From contig NZ_CP109583.1 of NCBI RefSeq assembly GCF_036250755.1, forward strand, positions 5,417,501 through 5,481,500: DNA of 64,000 nt, in the 5' to 3' direction. Shown piece after piece: positions 29,926 through 39,040 of this stretch. The translations under genes and the position numbers were made by a program. Below the pieces are notes generated by a model that saw only the letters and a program-made list of their open reading frames with translations, did not search any database and was not told where the DNA came from. Each line of letters starts with the position of its first letter. Position 1 is the stretch's first letter. Origin of the DNA: Streptomyces uncialis (lineage in GTDB: Bacteria; Actinomycetota; Actinomycetes; Streptomycetales; Streptomycetaceae).

Positions 29926-31427
29926 CTCTCCTCGTCGTCGGGCTGAGCCATCGCAGCGCACCCGTCAGCGTGCTGGAGCGGGCCGCGCTGTCCCGTGACA
30001 GCCAGGGCAAGCTCCTCCAGGACACCCTCGCCGCGGAGCCCGCCGTGGAGGCGGCCGTCCTCGCGACCTGCAACCGGGTCGAGCTGTACGCGGACGTCGA
30101 CAAGTTCCACGCCGGTGTCGCGGAGCTGTCCACCCTGCTCGCCCAGCACAGCGATGTCGGTCTCGACGAGCTGACCCCGCATCTCTACGTCCACTACGAG
30201 GACCGGGCCGTCCACCATCTCTTCTCGGTGGCCTGCGGACTCGACTCGATGGTCGTCGGCGAGGGGCAGATCCTCGCGCAGATCAAGGACGCCCTCGCCG
30301 TCTCGCAGGACCTGCACACCGCCGGACGGCTGATCAACGACCTCTTCCAGCAGTCCCTGCGGGTCGGCAAGCGCGCTCACTCCGAGACCGGGATCGACCG
30401 GGCCGGACAGTCGCTCGTCACCTTCGGCCTCCAGCAGTTCGCCGCCGGCGGCGACACCGCGGCCTGGGCCAGGGGCAAGCGGGCCCTCGTCATCGGCGCC
30501 GGGTCCATGTCCTCGCTGGCCGCCGCGACCCTCGCCCGGACCGGGGTCAGCGAGATCGTCGTCGCCAACCGCACCCTGGAACGCGCCGAGCGGCTCGCCG
30601 CGATCCTCTCCGAGCCCGGTGGCACGGGAGTGTCCGCCCGTGCCGTCCGGATGGACCGGGTGGCCGCGGAGCTGACACGTGCAGACATCGTGGTGTCCTG
30701 CACCGGCGCCTCCGGACTGGTCCTGACCGGCCAGGACGTCGCGGACGCCGTCGCCGGACGGGCCATGGAGGACGCGGTCGCCGGGGAACCGGCCAGCCCG
30801 CTGGCCCTGCTCGACCTCGCGATGCCCCGCGACATCGACGCCGCCGTCCATGACGTCGCCGGAGTCCGGCTCGTCGACATAGAGTCCCTCGCCGGGGCGT
30901 CCGCGGACGCCCCGATGGCCGCCGATGTCGACCAGGTGCGCGCGATCGTCTCCGCCGAGGTCGACGCGTTCGGCGCCGCCCAGCGCGCCGCGCACGTCGC
31001 CCCGACCGTGGTGGCACTGCGGACCATGGCCGCCGATGTCGTCGCCGGGGAGATCGCCCGCCTCGACGGACGGCTGCCCGCCCTCGGCGAGAAGGAACGC
31101 GCCGAGATCACCCAGACCGTCAAGCGCGTGGTCGACAAGCTGCTGCACGCGCCGACCGTACGGATCAAGCAGCTCGCCGCCGAACCCGGCGGCGCCGGAT
31201 ACGCGGACGCGCTGCGTACCCTGTTCGACCTCGACCCGGAGGCCGTCGCCTCCGTCTCGCGGGCCGACCGGGGCGACAACGACCCGAGGAACGATGCAAG
31301 GAGCGACGTACCGAGCGTCGCCCATGTCACCCAGGTCACGAACGTTCCGGGCATCACCGGCGTACCCCAAGACGCCGACGGTGTCCCACCGAACGTCACG
31401 AACGGCAGGAACCGAGGACGCGCATGA
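29922..31427 (+). CDS. hemA: Glutamyl-tRNA reductase
   Basis: First committed step of C5 tetrapyrrole synthesis: NADPH reduction of glutamyl-tRNA to glutamate-1-semialdehyde. Catalytic Cys50 lies in VLATCNRVELYA, preceded by VVGLSHRSAPVSVLERAA. SMVVGEGQILAQIKDALA is the conserved linker region and ALVIGAGSMSSLAAATLA the NADPH fold. The helical dimerisation domain follows. At 501 residues it is longer than most; the last ~70 residues (from about DRGDNDPRNDARSD) are a repetitive low-complexity tail. Starts inside the rex stop codon and ends by ATGA overlap with hemC. Confidence 0.97.
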   Translation: MTLLVVGLSHRSAPVSVLERAALSRDSQGKLLQDTLAAEPAVEAAVLATCNRVELYADVDKFHAGVAELSTLLAQHSDVGLDELTPHLYVHYEDRAVHHLFSVACGLDSMVVGEGQILAQIKDALAVSQDLHTAGRLINDLFQQSLRVGKRAHSETGIDRAGQSLVTFGLQQFAAGGDTAAWARGKRALVIGAGSMSSLAAATLARTGVSEIVVANRTLERAERLAAILSEPGGTGVSARAVRMDRVAAELTRADIVVSCTGASGLVLTGQDVADAVAGRAMEDAVAGEPASPLALLDLAMPRDIDAAVHDVAGVRLVDIESLAGASADAPMAADVDQVRAIVSAEVDAFGAAQRAAHVAPTVVALRTMAADVVAGEIARLDGRLPALGEKERAEITQTVKRVVDKLLHAPTVRIKQLAAEPGGAGYADALRTLFDLDPEAVASVSRADRGDNDPRNDARSDVPSVAHVTQVTNVPGITGVPQDADGVPPNVTNGRNRGRA

Positions 31428-32383
31428 CTGAGAAGGCACTGAGGCTGGGGACCAGGCGCAGCAAGCTCGCCATGGCCCAGTCCGCACTCGTGGCGGAGGC
31501 CGTCCGGGAACTGACCGGGCGTGAGGTCGAGTTGGTCGAGATCACCACGTTCGGTGACACCTCGCGCCAGCACCTGGCGCAGATCGGGGGCACCGGCGTC
31601 TTCGTGACCGCGCTGCGCGACGCGCTGCTGCGCGGTGACGTGGACTTCGCCGTGCACTCCCTCAAGGACCTGCCGACGACGCAGTCCCCCGACTTCACCC
31701 TGGCCGCCGTGCCGCCGCGGGAGGACCCCCGCGACGTACTGGTCGCCCGGGACGGGCTGACGTTCGCCGAGCTGCCCGACGGGGCGCGGATCGGTACCGG
31801 TTCGCCGCGCCGGATGGCGCAGCTCAACGCGTACGCCCGAGGTCACGGCATGACCATCGAGACCGTGGCGATCCGCGGGAACGTGGACTCGCGCATCGGA
31901 TACGTCCGCGCGGGGGAGCTCGACGCCGTCGTGCTCGCCGCCGCCGGGCTGAACCGGCTCGGCAGGATCGGTGACGCCACCGACTTCCTGCCGGTCGACA
32001 CCGTCCTGCCCGCCCCCGGCCAGGGGGCCCTGGCGATCGAGTGCGCGTCCCGTGACACCGCGCTCGCCGCCGTGCTCGGAGAGCTCGACGACCCGCTGAC
32101 GCGGGCCGCCGTGACCGCCGAGCGTTCTCTGCTCGCCGCCCTGGAGGCCGGTTGCAGCGCACCCGTCGGGGCGCTGGCCGACCTGTTGGCCGACGGGCAG
32201 ATCGTCAAGGAAATGCGCCTTCGCGGAGTGGTCGGCAGTACCGACGGCTCCGCGCTGGTCGCGCTGTCCACCACCGGTCCCGTGCCTTCGACGCATGAGC
32301 AGGCCACCGCGCTCGGCCGCGAACTCGCGGACGAGATGCTGGCCAAGGGCGCGGCCGGTCTGATGGGGGAGCGAGCACAGTGA
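31424..32383 (+). CDS. hemC: Hydroxymethylbilane synthase (porphobilinogen deaminase)
   Basis: Polymerises four porphobilinogens to hydroxymethylbilane. The 319-residue protein starts LRLGTRRSKLAMAQSALVAE, has the active-site Asp in VHSLKDLPT, arginine-rich cofactor contacts in IGTGSPRRMAQLNA and VAIRGNVDSRIG, and the dipyrromethane-binding cysteine in LEAGCSAPVGALA. Normal length. Overlaps hemA and hemD by four bases each, so the three are one translational unit. Confidence 0.97.
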   Translation: MTEKALRLGTRRSKLAMAQSALVAEAVRELTGREVELVEITTFGDTSRQHLAQIGGTGVFVTALRDALLRGDVDFAVHSLKDLPTTQSPDFTLAAVPPREDPRDVLVARDGLTFAELPDGARIGTGSPRRMAQLNAYARGHGMTIETVAIRGNVDSRIGYVRAGELDAVVLAAAGLNRLGRIGDATDFLPVDTVLPAPGQGALAIECASRDTALAAVLGELDDPLTRAAVTAERSLLAALEAGCSAPVGALADLLADGQIVKEMRLRGVVGSTDGSALVALSTTGPVPSTHEQATALGRELADEMLAKGAAGLMGERAQ

Positions 32384-34086
32384 GCCCCACCACCGCCAAC
32401 CACTCCGCCGTTCCCGCGCACGGGCACGTCACCTTCCTGGGTGCCGGACCGGGTGATCCGGGACTGCTGACCCTGCGCGCCGTGGAGGCGCTCGCGGGTG
32501 CGGACGTACTGATCGCCGAGCCCGATGTGCTCGATGTGGTCCGGGCGCATGCCAGGGCGGGTGTTGCCGTCCTTGACGCCAACGCCCCCACGGCGGCGCC
32601 CCGGTCGCTGTCGGGCGCACCGGAACCGGCTGCTGACAGGGCGTCAACTGCCGTCGGTGGTCCCGTTTTGAGGGACACGGCCAATCTTGTCATGGAGGCC
32701 GCGCGCGGCGGCAAGCGGGTCGTGCGCGCGGTTCCGGGCGATCCCGGCCTGGACACCTACGCCGCCGGGGAGATGCTGGCCTGCGCGGCCGGCGGGGTGC
32801 CCTTCGAGGTCGTACCGGGTGTCGCGGCGGCCGTGGGCGTGCCCGCGTACGCCGGGGTGCCGCTGCGGGACGAACGGGGCACCGACGTACGGTTCGTGGA
32901 CGCGCGGACGGCCTCCGAGCGCTGCTGGAGCGAGGTCGGGGCCTCCGACGGGACCGTCGTGGTCTCGGCGACCCTGGAGACCGTCGCCGCGGCGGCCGGT
33001 GAGCTGGTCGCGGCCGGCCGCAAGCCGGACACCCCGCTGACGGTGACCGTCGGCGGGACGACGACCCGGCAGCGGACCTGGTCCGCGACGCTCGGGACGA
33101 TCGCGCAGACCCTCAAGCAGTCGAAGGTGCTGCCGTCGCCCGACGGCGGCCGGTCGGTGATAGCCGTGGTCGGCGAGTGCTCGGCCGCCGCGCAGCGTGA
33201 CCAGCTCTCGTGGTTCGAGTCGAAGCCCCTGTTCGGGTGGCGGGTGCTCGTACCGCGGACCAAGGAGCAGGCGGCGTCGCTCTCCGACCAGCTCCGCGGT
33301 TACGGCGCGGTGCCGCACGAGGTGCCGACGATCGCGGTGGAGCCGCCGCGCACCCCGCAGCAGATGGAACGCGCCGTCAAGGGTCTGGTGACCGGGCGGT
33401 ACGAGTGGATCGCGTTCACCTCCGTCAACGCGGTGAAGGCGGTCCGGGAGAAGTTCGAGGAGTACGGGCTCGACGCGCGGGCGTTCGCGGGGATCAAGGT
33501 CGCCGCGGTCGGTGAGCAGACCGCCGCCGCGCTGATCGCCTTCGGCGTCAAGCCGGACCTGGTGCCCAGCGGTGAGCAGTCGGCCGCCGGTCTCCTGGAG
33601 GACTGGCCGCCGTACGACCCGGTCTTCGACCCGATCGACCGGGTGTTCCTGCCGCGCGCCGACATCGCCACCGAGACGCTGGTGGCCGGGCTGATCGAGC
33701 TGGGCTGGGAGGTGGACGACGTGACGGCCTACCGGACCGTACGGGCGTCGCCGCCGCCGGCCGACACCCGGGAGGCCATCAAGGGCGGCGGGTTCGACGC
33801 GGTGCTGTTCACCTCGTCGTCGACCGTGCGGAACCTGGTGGGTATCGCCGGGAAGCCGCACAACGTCACCGTCATCGCCTGTATCGGGCCCGCCACCGCG
33901 AAGACGGCGGAGGAGCACGGGCTGCGGGTGGACGTGATGGCTCCCGAGCCGTCCGTGCACAAGCTGGCCGCCGCGCTCGCCGACTTCGGCGCGGCCCGGC
34001 GGGACGCCGCGGTGGAGGCGGGGGAGTACGTGACCCGGCCCAGTGAGCGGCGGCCGGGGGCGCGGCGCAGACGCGCGGCGCCGTAG
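32380..34086 (+). CDS. hemD: Fused uroporphyrinogen-III C-methyltransferase-like / uroporphyrinogen-III synthase
   Basis: 568-residue two-domain protein. The N-terminal ~250 residues resemble SUMT (CobA/CysG): VTFLGAGPGDPGLLTLRAVE, VRAVPGDPGLDTYAAGEMLA and PFEVVPGVAAAVGVPAYAGV. The C-terminal ~265 residues are HemD: WRVLVPRTKEQAASLSDQLR, WIAFTSVNAVKAVREKF, and VLFTSSSTVRNLVGIAG before VIACIGPATAKTAEEHGL. HemD closes the linear tetrapyrrole to uroporphyrinogen III. The methyltransferase half departs from the usual GDPF and Arg-rich motifs, so its activity is uncertain. GTG overlaps the hemC stop. A terminator-like hairpin follows 90 bases later. Confidence 0.94.
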   Translation: MSPTTANHSAVPAHGHVTFLGAGPGDPGLLTLRAVEALAGADVLIAEPDVLDVVRAHARAGVAVLDANAPTAAPRSLSGAPEPAADRASTAVGGPVLRDTANLVMEAARGGKRVVRAVPGDPGLDTYAAGEMLACAAGGVPFEVVPGVAAAVGVPAYAGVPLRDERGTDVRFVDARTASERCWSEVGASDGTVVVSATLETVAAAAGELVAAGRKPDTPLTVTVGGTTTRQRTWSATLGTIAQTLKQSKVLPSPDGGRSVIAVVGECSAAAQRDQLSWFESKPLFGWRVLVPRTKEQAASLSDQLRGYGAVPHEVPTIAVEPPRTPQQMERAVKGLVTGRYEWIAFTSVNAVKAVREKFEEYGLDARAFAGIKVAAVGEQTAAALIAFGVKPDLVPSGEQSAAGLLEDWPPYDPVFDPIDRVFLPRADIATETLVAGLIELGWEVDDVTAYRTVRASPPPADTREAIKGGGFDAVLFTSSSTVRNLVGIAGKPHNVTVIACIGPATAKTAEEHGLRVDVMAPEPSVHKLAAALADFGAARRDAAVEAGEYVTRPSERRPGARRRRAAP

Positions 34087-34524
34087 CGGTAGGACGGGTT
34101 CACCAGGGGCGGTCGGTGCTGGACCGGTCCCGTGGTCGTGGCCGGGCGCCGAGCCCGGTCACCGTGTCCGTGAGTCGGCCGGGTACCACCACTGGTGGTG
34201 CCCGGCCGGTTTCGTCGGGCCGGGGCCGTTGGTGCGGGCCCGGTGCGATGGTGGGGCGGGTGCCGCTGTGGGCGGGTGCGGTGGTGGGCGGTGCCGTTGT
34301 GGGCCGGGTGGTGCCGCCTGGTGCGGGGGCAGGGCCTAGGTTGGAAGGGTGCGGACGTCCGGTGACGCCGGGCCGCCCGTCCGTTTCCGTCCGGTGGCGG
34401 GTCCGGTGCCTGTGCTTGGCGCCGGGGCCGGGCGCGGTACGGGACGTGGCGGGCCGGTGGTGGTGCCGGGCCGTCCGGCCCGGGGCGGACAGCCGTTCCG
34501 GGCGTGACGCTACGGAGTTCGACG
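34087..34524. other. hemD-hemB intergenic region
   Basis: About 440 bases of G/T-rich sequence without a gene. It holds the hairpin at 34176-34208 and a possible hemB promoter with a TAGGTT -10 near 34,337. Confidence 0.5.
34176..34208 (+). terminator. Terminator-like hairpin after hemD
   Basis: CGGCCGGGTACCACC-ACT-GGTGGTGCCCGGCCG: 15-bp stem with a single T-G wobble and a 3-base loop, about 90 bases after hemD. It likely separates rex-hemACD from hemB. Confidence 0.7.
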
Positions 34525-35520
34525 TTGAGTAAGTACGGTTCTTTTCCCGGGGCACGGCCCCGACGGCTGCGGGCGACGCCCGTACTGCGGCGGATGGTCG
34601 CCGAGACCCGGTTGCACCCCGCCGATCTGATCCTTCCCGCGTTCGTGCGGGAAGGGGTGTCGGCGCCGGTGCCGATCGGGACGATGCCCGGGGTGGTCCA
34701 GCACACCCGGGACAGTCTGCGGGCGGCGGCCGTCGAGGCGGTGGCGGCCGGGGTGTCCGGGATCATGCTGTTCGGGGTGCCGGAGGAGGGCAAGAAGGAC
34801 GCCCTCGGCACGGCCGGTACCGACCCGGACGGGATTCTCCAGGTCGCGTTGCGCGATGTGCGGGCGGAGGTCGGGGACGAGCTGATCGTCATGTCCGATC
34901 TGTGCCTGGACGAGTTCACCGACCACGGGCACTGCGGGGTCCTCGACACGGACGGCCGTGTCGACAACGACGCGACGCTGGAGCGGTACGCGGAGATGGC
35001 GCAGGTCCAGGCCGACGCGGGCGCCCATGTCGTGGGCCCCAGCGGGATGATGGACGGCCAGATCGGGGTGGTCCGCGACGCGCTCGACCAGATCGACCGG
35101 GACGATGTGGCGATCCTCGCGTACACGGTGAAGTACGCGTCGGCGTTCTACGGGCCGTTCCGGGAGGCGGTGGGCTCCTCGCTGAAGGGTGACCGCAAGA
35201 CGTACCAGCAGGACCCCGCGAACGCCCGTGAGTCGCTGCGGGAGCTGGCGCTGGACCTGGAGGAGGGCGCGGACATGGTGATGGTCAAGCCGGCCGGGCC
35301 GTATCTCGACGTGCTCGCGAAGGTCGCGCAGGCGGTGGAGGTCCCGGTCGCCGCGTACCAGATCTCCGGGGAGTACGCGATGGTCGAGGCGGCGGCGGAG
35401 CGGGGGTGGATCGACCGGGACCGGGCGATCCTGGAGTCGCTGCTCGGGATCAAGCGGGCCGGGGCGAACATGATCCTCACGTATTGGGCTACCGAGGTCG
35501 CGCGGGGGTTGCGGGGCTGA
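34525..35520 (+). CDS. hemB: Delta-aminolevulinic acid dehydratase (porphobilinogen synthase)
   Basis: Condenses two aminolevulinates to porphobilinogen. Schiff-base lysines are in [17 protein letters not shown] and [12 protein letters not shown]. The metal loop reads [17 protein letters not shown]: the aspartate-rich variant lacks the full zinc cysteine set and suggests Mg/K dependence. I choose TTG at 34525 ([16 protein letters not shown]) because GGAG lies seven bases before it and it matches the family N-terminus. GTG at 34504 is in frame but lacks a ribosome site. 331 residues, normal length. Pathway partner of the upstream genes, with separate transcription probable. Confidence 0.95.
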   Translation: MSKYGSFPGARPRRLRATPVLRRMVAETRLHPADLILPAFVREGVSAPVPIGTMPGVVQHTRDSLRAAAVEAVAAGVSGIMLFGVPEEGKKDALGTAGTDPDGILQVALRDVRAEVGDELIVMSDLCLDEFTDHGHCGVLDTDGRVDNDATLERYAEMAQVQADAGAHVVGPSGMMDGQIGVVRDALDQIDRDDVAILAYTVKYASAFYGPFREAVGSSLKGDRKTYQQDPANARESLRELALDLEEGADMVMVKPAGPYLDVLAKVAQAVEVPVAAYQISGEYAMVEAAAERGWIDRDRAILESLLGIKRAGANMILTYWATEVARGLRG

Positions 35521-35590
35521 CCCGGCCCGGTTCGGGTTCGCCCCTTCGGGGGTCGGGGGGCTGCCTCTTGCTGTGCCCCGTTCCCCGCGG

Positions 35591-35960
35591 GTCGCCTTTG
35601 CTTGGGCTTTCGGGGTCTGTCCGGGTGGACGTACTTGTTCCCTGTGCCGTCGCTCGGCGGGTGCGCAGTTCCCCGCGGGTCGCCTTTGCTTGGGCTTCCG
35701 AGGTCTGTCCGGGTGGGCGTACTTGTTCCCTGTGCCGTCGCTCGGTGGGTGCGCAGTTCCCCGCGCCCCTTTGGGGCGCCCCTGGCTGTTGTTCGTCCGG
35801 TGCGGGTCTGCCCTCGTGCGCAGTTCCCCGCGGGTCGCCTTTGCTTGGGCTTCCGAGGTCTGTCCGGGTGGGCGTACTTGTTCCCTGTGCCGTCGCTCGG
35901 TGGGTGCGCAGTTCCCCGCGCCCCTTTGGGGCGCTCCTGGCTGTTGTTCGTCCGGTGCGG
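35591..35960. repeat. Tandem long repeats with hairpin-forming GCGCAGTTCCCCGCG blocks
   Basis: An 88-base unit starting GTCGCCTTTGCTTGGGCTTC and ending in GTGCGCAGTTCCCCGCG begins at 35591, 35679 and 35834. The second and third copies are each followed by a ~40-base block with CCCCTTTGGGGCGC and GCTGTTGTTCGTCCGGTGCG. This makes a 155-base duplication that is almost exact. The blocks match those at 19.85-20.05 kb. The array lies between the ends of hemB and a convergent gene. Confidence 0.9.
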
Positions 35961-35962
35961 TT

Positions 35963-35986
35963 CCCCGCGCCCTTTTGGGCGCGGGG
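35963..35986. terminator. Hairpin at the end of the repeat array
   Basis: CCCCGCGCCC-TTTT-GGGCGCGGGG: perfect 10-bp stem with a TTTT loop, 12 bases before the stop codon of the convergent secreted-protein gene. Probably terminates both directions. Confidence 0.8.
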
Positions 35987-35997
35987 ACGTGTTGGTG

Positions 35998-36441
35998 TCA
36001 GGCGGTTACGGGGGTGCTCGCGCAGTGGTTGGTGCCGGTGTTCTGGACGAGGCAGACCCGCATGGTGTGGGTGGAGCCCTCGGGGAGGTTGCGGGTGACC
36101 CGGTCGACGTTGTCGGTCTGGCCGACGGTCGACGCCCTGCGTCCGTCGCTGAGCTGGGCCACGAACTCGTACGTGGTGTCGCCGAAGTCGACGACCTCCA
36201 GGGTGTCGTCCTGGATCAGGCCCTGCGCGTTCTGGTGCCATTCGCCGTAGCCGAGGCGCTCGGTGCCCGCGTAGTAGGTGACGCGTACGCCGTTGCCGGT
36301 GGACGCGGTCGTCGCATGGATCGCCTGTACGGCGGCCGTGGTGTCGGCGGACTGGGCGGCGGCGCTGCCCGCGCCGAACGTCATACCGGTGGTGAGGGCG
36401 AGGGCGGTCGTGGCGAGGAGGGCACCGACTGCTTTGCGCAT
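35998..36441 (-). CDS. Small secreted protein
   Basis: 147 residues. A clear Sec signal peptide (MRKAVGALLATTALALTTGM ending AGSAAAQSA) gives a mature protein of about 115 residues. The mature part is beta-rich (VRVTYYAGTERLGYGEWHQN, EFVAQLSDGRRAS) with a single cysteine pair near the end (VCLVQNTGTNHCAST), likely a disulfide. No enzyme motif. I start at ATG 36441 because it begins the signal peptide; upstream sequence is not coding-like. Function unknown; similar exported proteins are widespread in Streptomyces. Confidence 0.8.
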   Translation of the reverse strand: MRKAVGALLATTALALTTGMTFGAGSAAAQSADTTAAVQAIHATTASTGNGVRVTYYAGTERLGYGEWHQNAQGLIQDDTLEVVDFGDTTYEFVAQLSDGRRASTVGQTDNVDRVTRNLPEGSTHTMRVCLVQNTGTNHCASTPVTA

Positions 36442-36621
36442 GGAGGGTTCAGCCTTTCGGGTCGTGGAATGCCTTGCGGTACGACCATTGGACCCTCCGT
36501 GATTATCGATTGCCATAGGTGAGGGGCGGTTGACGCAATGACGCCTCAGGATGAATTCAAGAGGCATGCGGTGCGCGGATAGGGCCGGTGGCGTATTCGC
36601 GTCTTGCCGCTCGGGTTCTGT

Positions 36622-37527
36622 TTACTTTCCCAGGAGTTCCACCAGGCGGGAAAAGCCGTCGGCGGAGTGGCCTTCCGCCACCGAGCGGTCGAGGAGATCG
36701 CGCAGCGGCTCGAAGAAGGCGGGGCTGACGCCCTGGGCGGCGAAGGCGTCCAGGAAGCCGCCGATCGCGGCCTGGTTGACGGCGAGGCTGGAGACATCGG
36801 TGAGATGGTCGCCGGAGTCCAGGGCCGCCGCGATGCCCGGGACGTTGCCCTGGGTCATCGCGGTCACCCAGTCCGCCAGCAGGGGCGCGAAATCCGTGGC
36901 CGGGATGTTCTCCGAGCGGATCATCGCGTACGCCTGGGTGACGCCCATGACCATGCCGTACATGCCTGTGAGCAGGGCCAGGTCGTACAGGGCCGCGTAG
37001 CCGGGGTCGGTGCCGGTCCAGCGGGTGCCGCCGAGCGCGGCCAGGGTCGGGCGGTGTGCCTCGTACGCGCGCTCGTCGCCGCTGTAGAGGATGTAACCGG
37101 CGGGGGTGGCGATCATCTGGGGGACGGCCATGATGCCGCCGTCGAGGTAAGCGGCGCCCTGCTCCGCCGTCCAGGCGGCCAGTTCGCGGGCCTGGGCGGG
37201 GGTGCCGTTCGTGAGGTTCGCGAGGACGCGGCCCTTCAGTGAGGCGGCGATCGGGGTGAGCAGTCCGGTGACGTCGTCGTAGGTGGTGAGGCACAGGATC
37301 GTGAGTTCACCCGCCTCGATCGCGGCGGCCGGGGATTGTGCGGGAACAGCTCCCTGGGCGGTGAGGATTCCGGTCTTCGCAGGGTTCCGGTTCCATACCG
37401 TCACCTGGTGTCCGGCCTTGAGGAGCGCCGCCGCCAGGGCCGATCCCATCATTCCCAGACCGATCACCGAAACATGCGCGGGAGCGGGGTCGGGGGAAGT
37501 CGTCGCGGTGGTTTCGGGTGCGGGCAT
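36622..37527 (-). CDS. NAD(P)-dependent oxidoreductase, imine reductase-like
   Basis: 301-residue member of the beta-hydroxyacid dehydrogenase/imine reductase group. The Rossmann motif is VSVIGLGMMGSALAAALLKA with NADPH-type VTVWNRNPAKTG. The block VLANLTNGTPAQARELAAW is close to the NLTSGTP signature of imine reductases, and GYILYSGDERAYE follows as in that family. The C-terminal half is helical for the intertwined dimer. Such enzymes reduce cyclic imines with NADPH; the natural substrate is unknown. It is alone on the minus strand, 181 bases upstream of the secreted-protein gene. Confidence 0.85.
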   Translation of the reverse strand: MPAPETTATTSPDPAPAHVSVIGLGMMGSALAAALLKAGHQVTVWNRNPAKTGILTAQGAVPAQSPAAAIEAGELTILCLTTYDDVTGLLTPIAASLKGRVLANLTNGTPAQARELAAWTAEQGAAYLDGGIMAVPQMIATPAGYILYSGDERAYEAHRPTLAALGGTRWTGTDPGYAALYDLALLTGMYGMVMGVTQAYAMIRSENIPATDFAPLLADWVTAMTQGNVPGIAAALDSGDHLTDVSSLAVNQAAIGGFLDAFAAQGVSPAFFEPLRDLLDRSVAEGHSADGFSRLVELLGK

Positions 37528-37615
37528 GGGAATTCCTTTTCGGGGCGGTGGGGTGTTCCGGGAATGTGTTCATCCTTGTTCGCCCGGCCGCCGCCGACAA
37601 GTACCGACCAATTCC

Positions 37616-39040
37616 TCAGATACGCACCGAAAGGTCAGTGAGGGTTCCCAGGGGGTCCGCCGCCGGAAGGGTCACCGAGATGCTGAGGCCCCCCTCCTCC
37701 CGGGGGTGGGCCGTGACCTCGCCGTCGTGGGCGCGGGCGATCGAGCGGACGATGGACAGTCCGAGCCCGGCGCCCTTCGCGGTGACGAGCCGGTCCGTGC
37801 CCCGGCGGCGGAACGGCTCGAACAGCGAGGGGATCTCGTACGCGGGGATGACCGGGCCGGTGTTGGCGACCGTCACACCCACCCGGGTCCCCGCCGTTCC
37901 GTCCTCCTCCGGTACGGGACCGCTGACGATCTCGATCCGGCCCCCGGGCCCGGTGTTGTGGCGTACCGCGTTCTCCACCAGGTTGTGCACCAGCCGCTCC
38001 AGCAGCAGCGCGTCCCCCGTCGTCAGGGCCTCGTCGGCGGTGGACCGGATGCCGACGCCCGCCGCCCGTGCCTCCGCGCCGGTCTGCGCCACGACGTGCT
38101 CGACCACGTCGGCGAGGTCGACCGGGGCGCGCTCGGTGAGGGCGTTCTCCGAGGACGCCAGCATCAGCAGTCCGCCGATGAGCCGTTCATGACGGTCGTT
38201 GATCTCCAGCAGGTTCTCCCCGAGCCGCCGGACGTCCTCCGAGGCGGTGCGCCGGTGCATCGCCACCTCGACCAGGGCGCGGCCCAGGGTCAGCGGGGTG
38301 CGCAGTTCGTGGGAGGCGTTGGCGACGAAGCGGCGCTGTCCGTCGAAGGAGCGGTCCAGCCGCTCGATCATGGTGTCGAAGGTGTCGGCCAGGTCCTTCA
38401 CCTCGTCGTGCGGGCCGCTCAGCGCGATGCGTTCGTGCAGTCCGCGGTCGGCGGCGGGCGCGTTGGCGATCCGCCGGGCCGTTTCGGTGACCCGGTGCAG
38501 CGGGGCGAGGACGCGGCCCGCGATCAGCCAGCCGAACCCGGCCGCCACCCCGCCCACGACGAGCAGGGCGATACCGCTCTGGGTCAGCAGGGCGGTCGTC
38601 GCCGCGGACCTCAGCCGGTCCTGCTCCTTCGTGAGCCATTCCCCGGCCTCCTCGCCCTTCAGGACGGTGCCGCCGCGCAGATAGACCCGGGTGTTGCGGT
38701 CCAGGGGCGGCGGGGTGGGCAGCGGTACGGCGGAGGAGGCGGCGGACCGCTCGGACGCGGCTCCGCCGGTCAGTATCTTCGGCCCGGAGCCCTCGGTCTG
38801 CTGGTCGAACAGGACCTGGGTGAGCCCGAGCAGCAGCAGCCCCGCGATCAGGAACAGGACCCCGTACAGCAGGGTGAGCCGGCCGCGCAGGCTGAGGCGG
38901 CGCGGGGCCGTGGGGCGGCGCCGGCGGCGGAGCGCGGTTCGGGGTCCCGGGCCGCGGTGGCCGCGGGACCTCGGTGTGTGGTCGGGGGCTTTCGTGGGCC
39001 GGTCGCCGGGCTTCGGGGCCTCGTCGGGGTGGCGGTTCAC
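37616..39040 (-). CDS. Two-component sensor histidine kinase
   Basis: 474-residue membrane sensor. Two helices (LTLLYGVLFLIAGLLLLGLT and IALLVVGGVAAGFGWLIAGR) flank an extracytoplasmic loop of about 100 residues. HAMP follows (VLAPLHRVTETARRI). The H-box is FVANASHELRTPLTLGRALV, the N-box HNLVENAVRHNTG, and the G-box GAGLGLSIVRSIARAHDG. The GTG start overlaps the stop of the regulator gene by GTGA; a longer open frame upstream is the antisense of the regulator region and not real. It signals to the adjacent response regulator; together they probably control the efflux operon on the other side. Confidence 0.93.
   Translation of the reverse strand: MNRHPDEAPKPGDRPTKAPDHTPRSRGHRGPGPRTALRRRRRPTAPRRLSLRGRLTLLYGVLFLIAGLLLLGLTQVLFDQQTEGSGPKILTGGAASERSAASSAVPLPTPPPLDRNTRVYLRGGTVLKGEEAGEWLTKEQDRLRSAATTALLTQSGIALLVVGGVAAGFGWLIAGRVLAPLHRVTETARRIANAPAADRGLHERIALSGPHDEVKDLADTFDTMIERLDRSFDGQRRFVANASHELRTPLTLGRALVEVAMHRRTASEDVRRLGENLLEINDRHERLIGGLLMLASSENALTERAPVDLADVVEHVVAQTGAEARAAGVGIRSTADEALTTGDALLLERLVHNLVENAVRHNTGPGGRIEIVSGPVPEEDGTAGTRVGVTVANTGPVIPAYEIPSLFEPFRRRGTDRLVTAKGAGLGLSIVRSIARAHDGEVTAHPREEGGLSISVTLPAADPLGTLTDLSVRI

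Noticed and set aside
28030..29961. 643-codon minus-strand frame across glutaredoxin and rex
   Set aside because: Antisense to two well-supported genes and passes through the Rex operator region.
35591..35986. CRISPR array
   Set aside because: Units are contiguous tandem copies without unique spacers of constant length, and no cas genes are near.
35406..36522. Plus-strand frames in the repeat array after hemB
   Set aside because: They translate the 88-base and 155-base repeats and then run antisense to the secreted-protein gene; no protein-like content.
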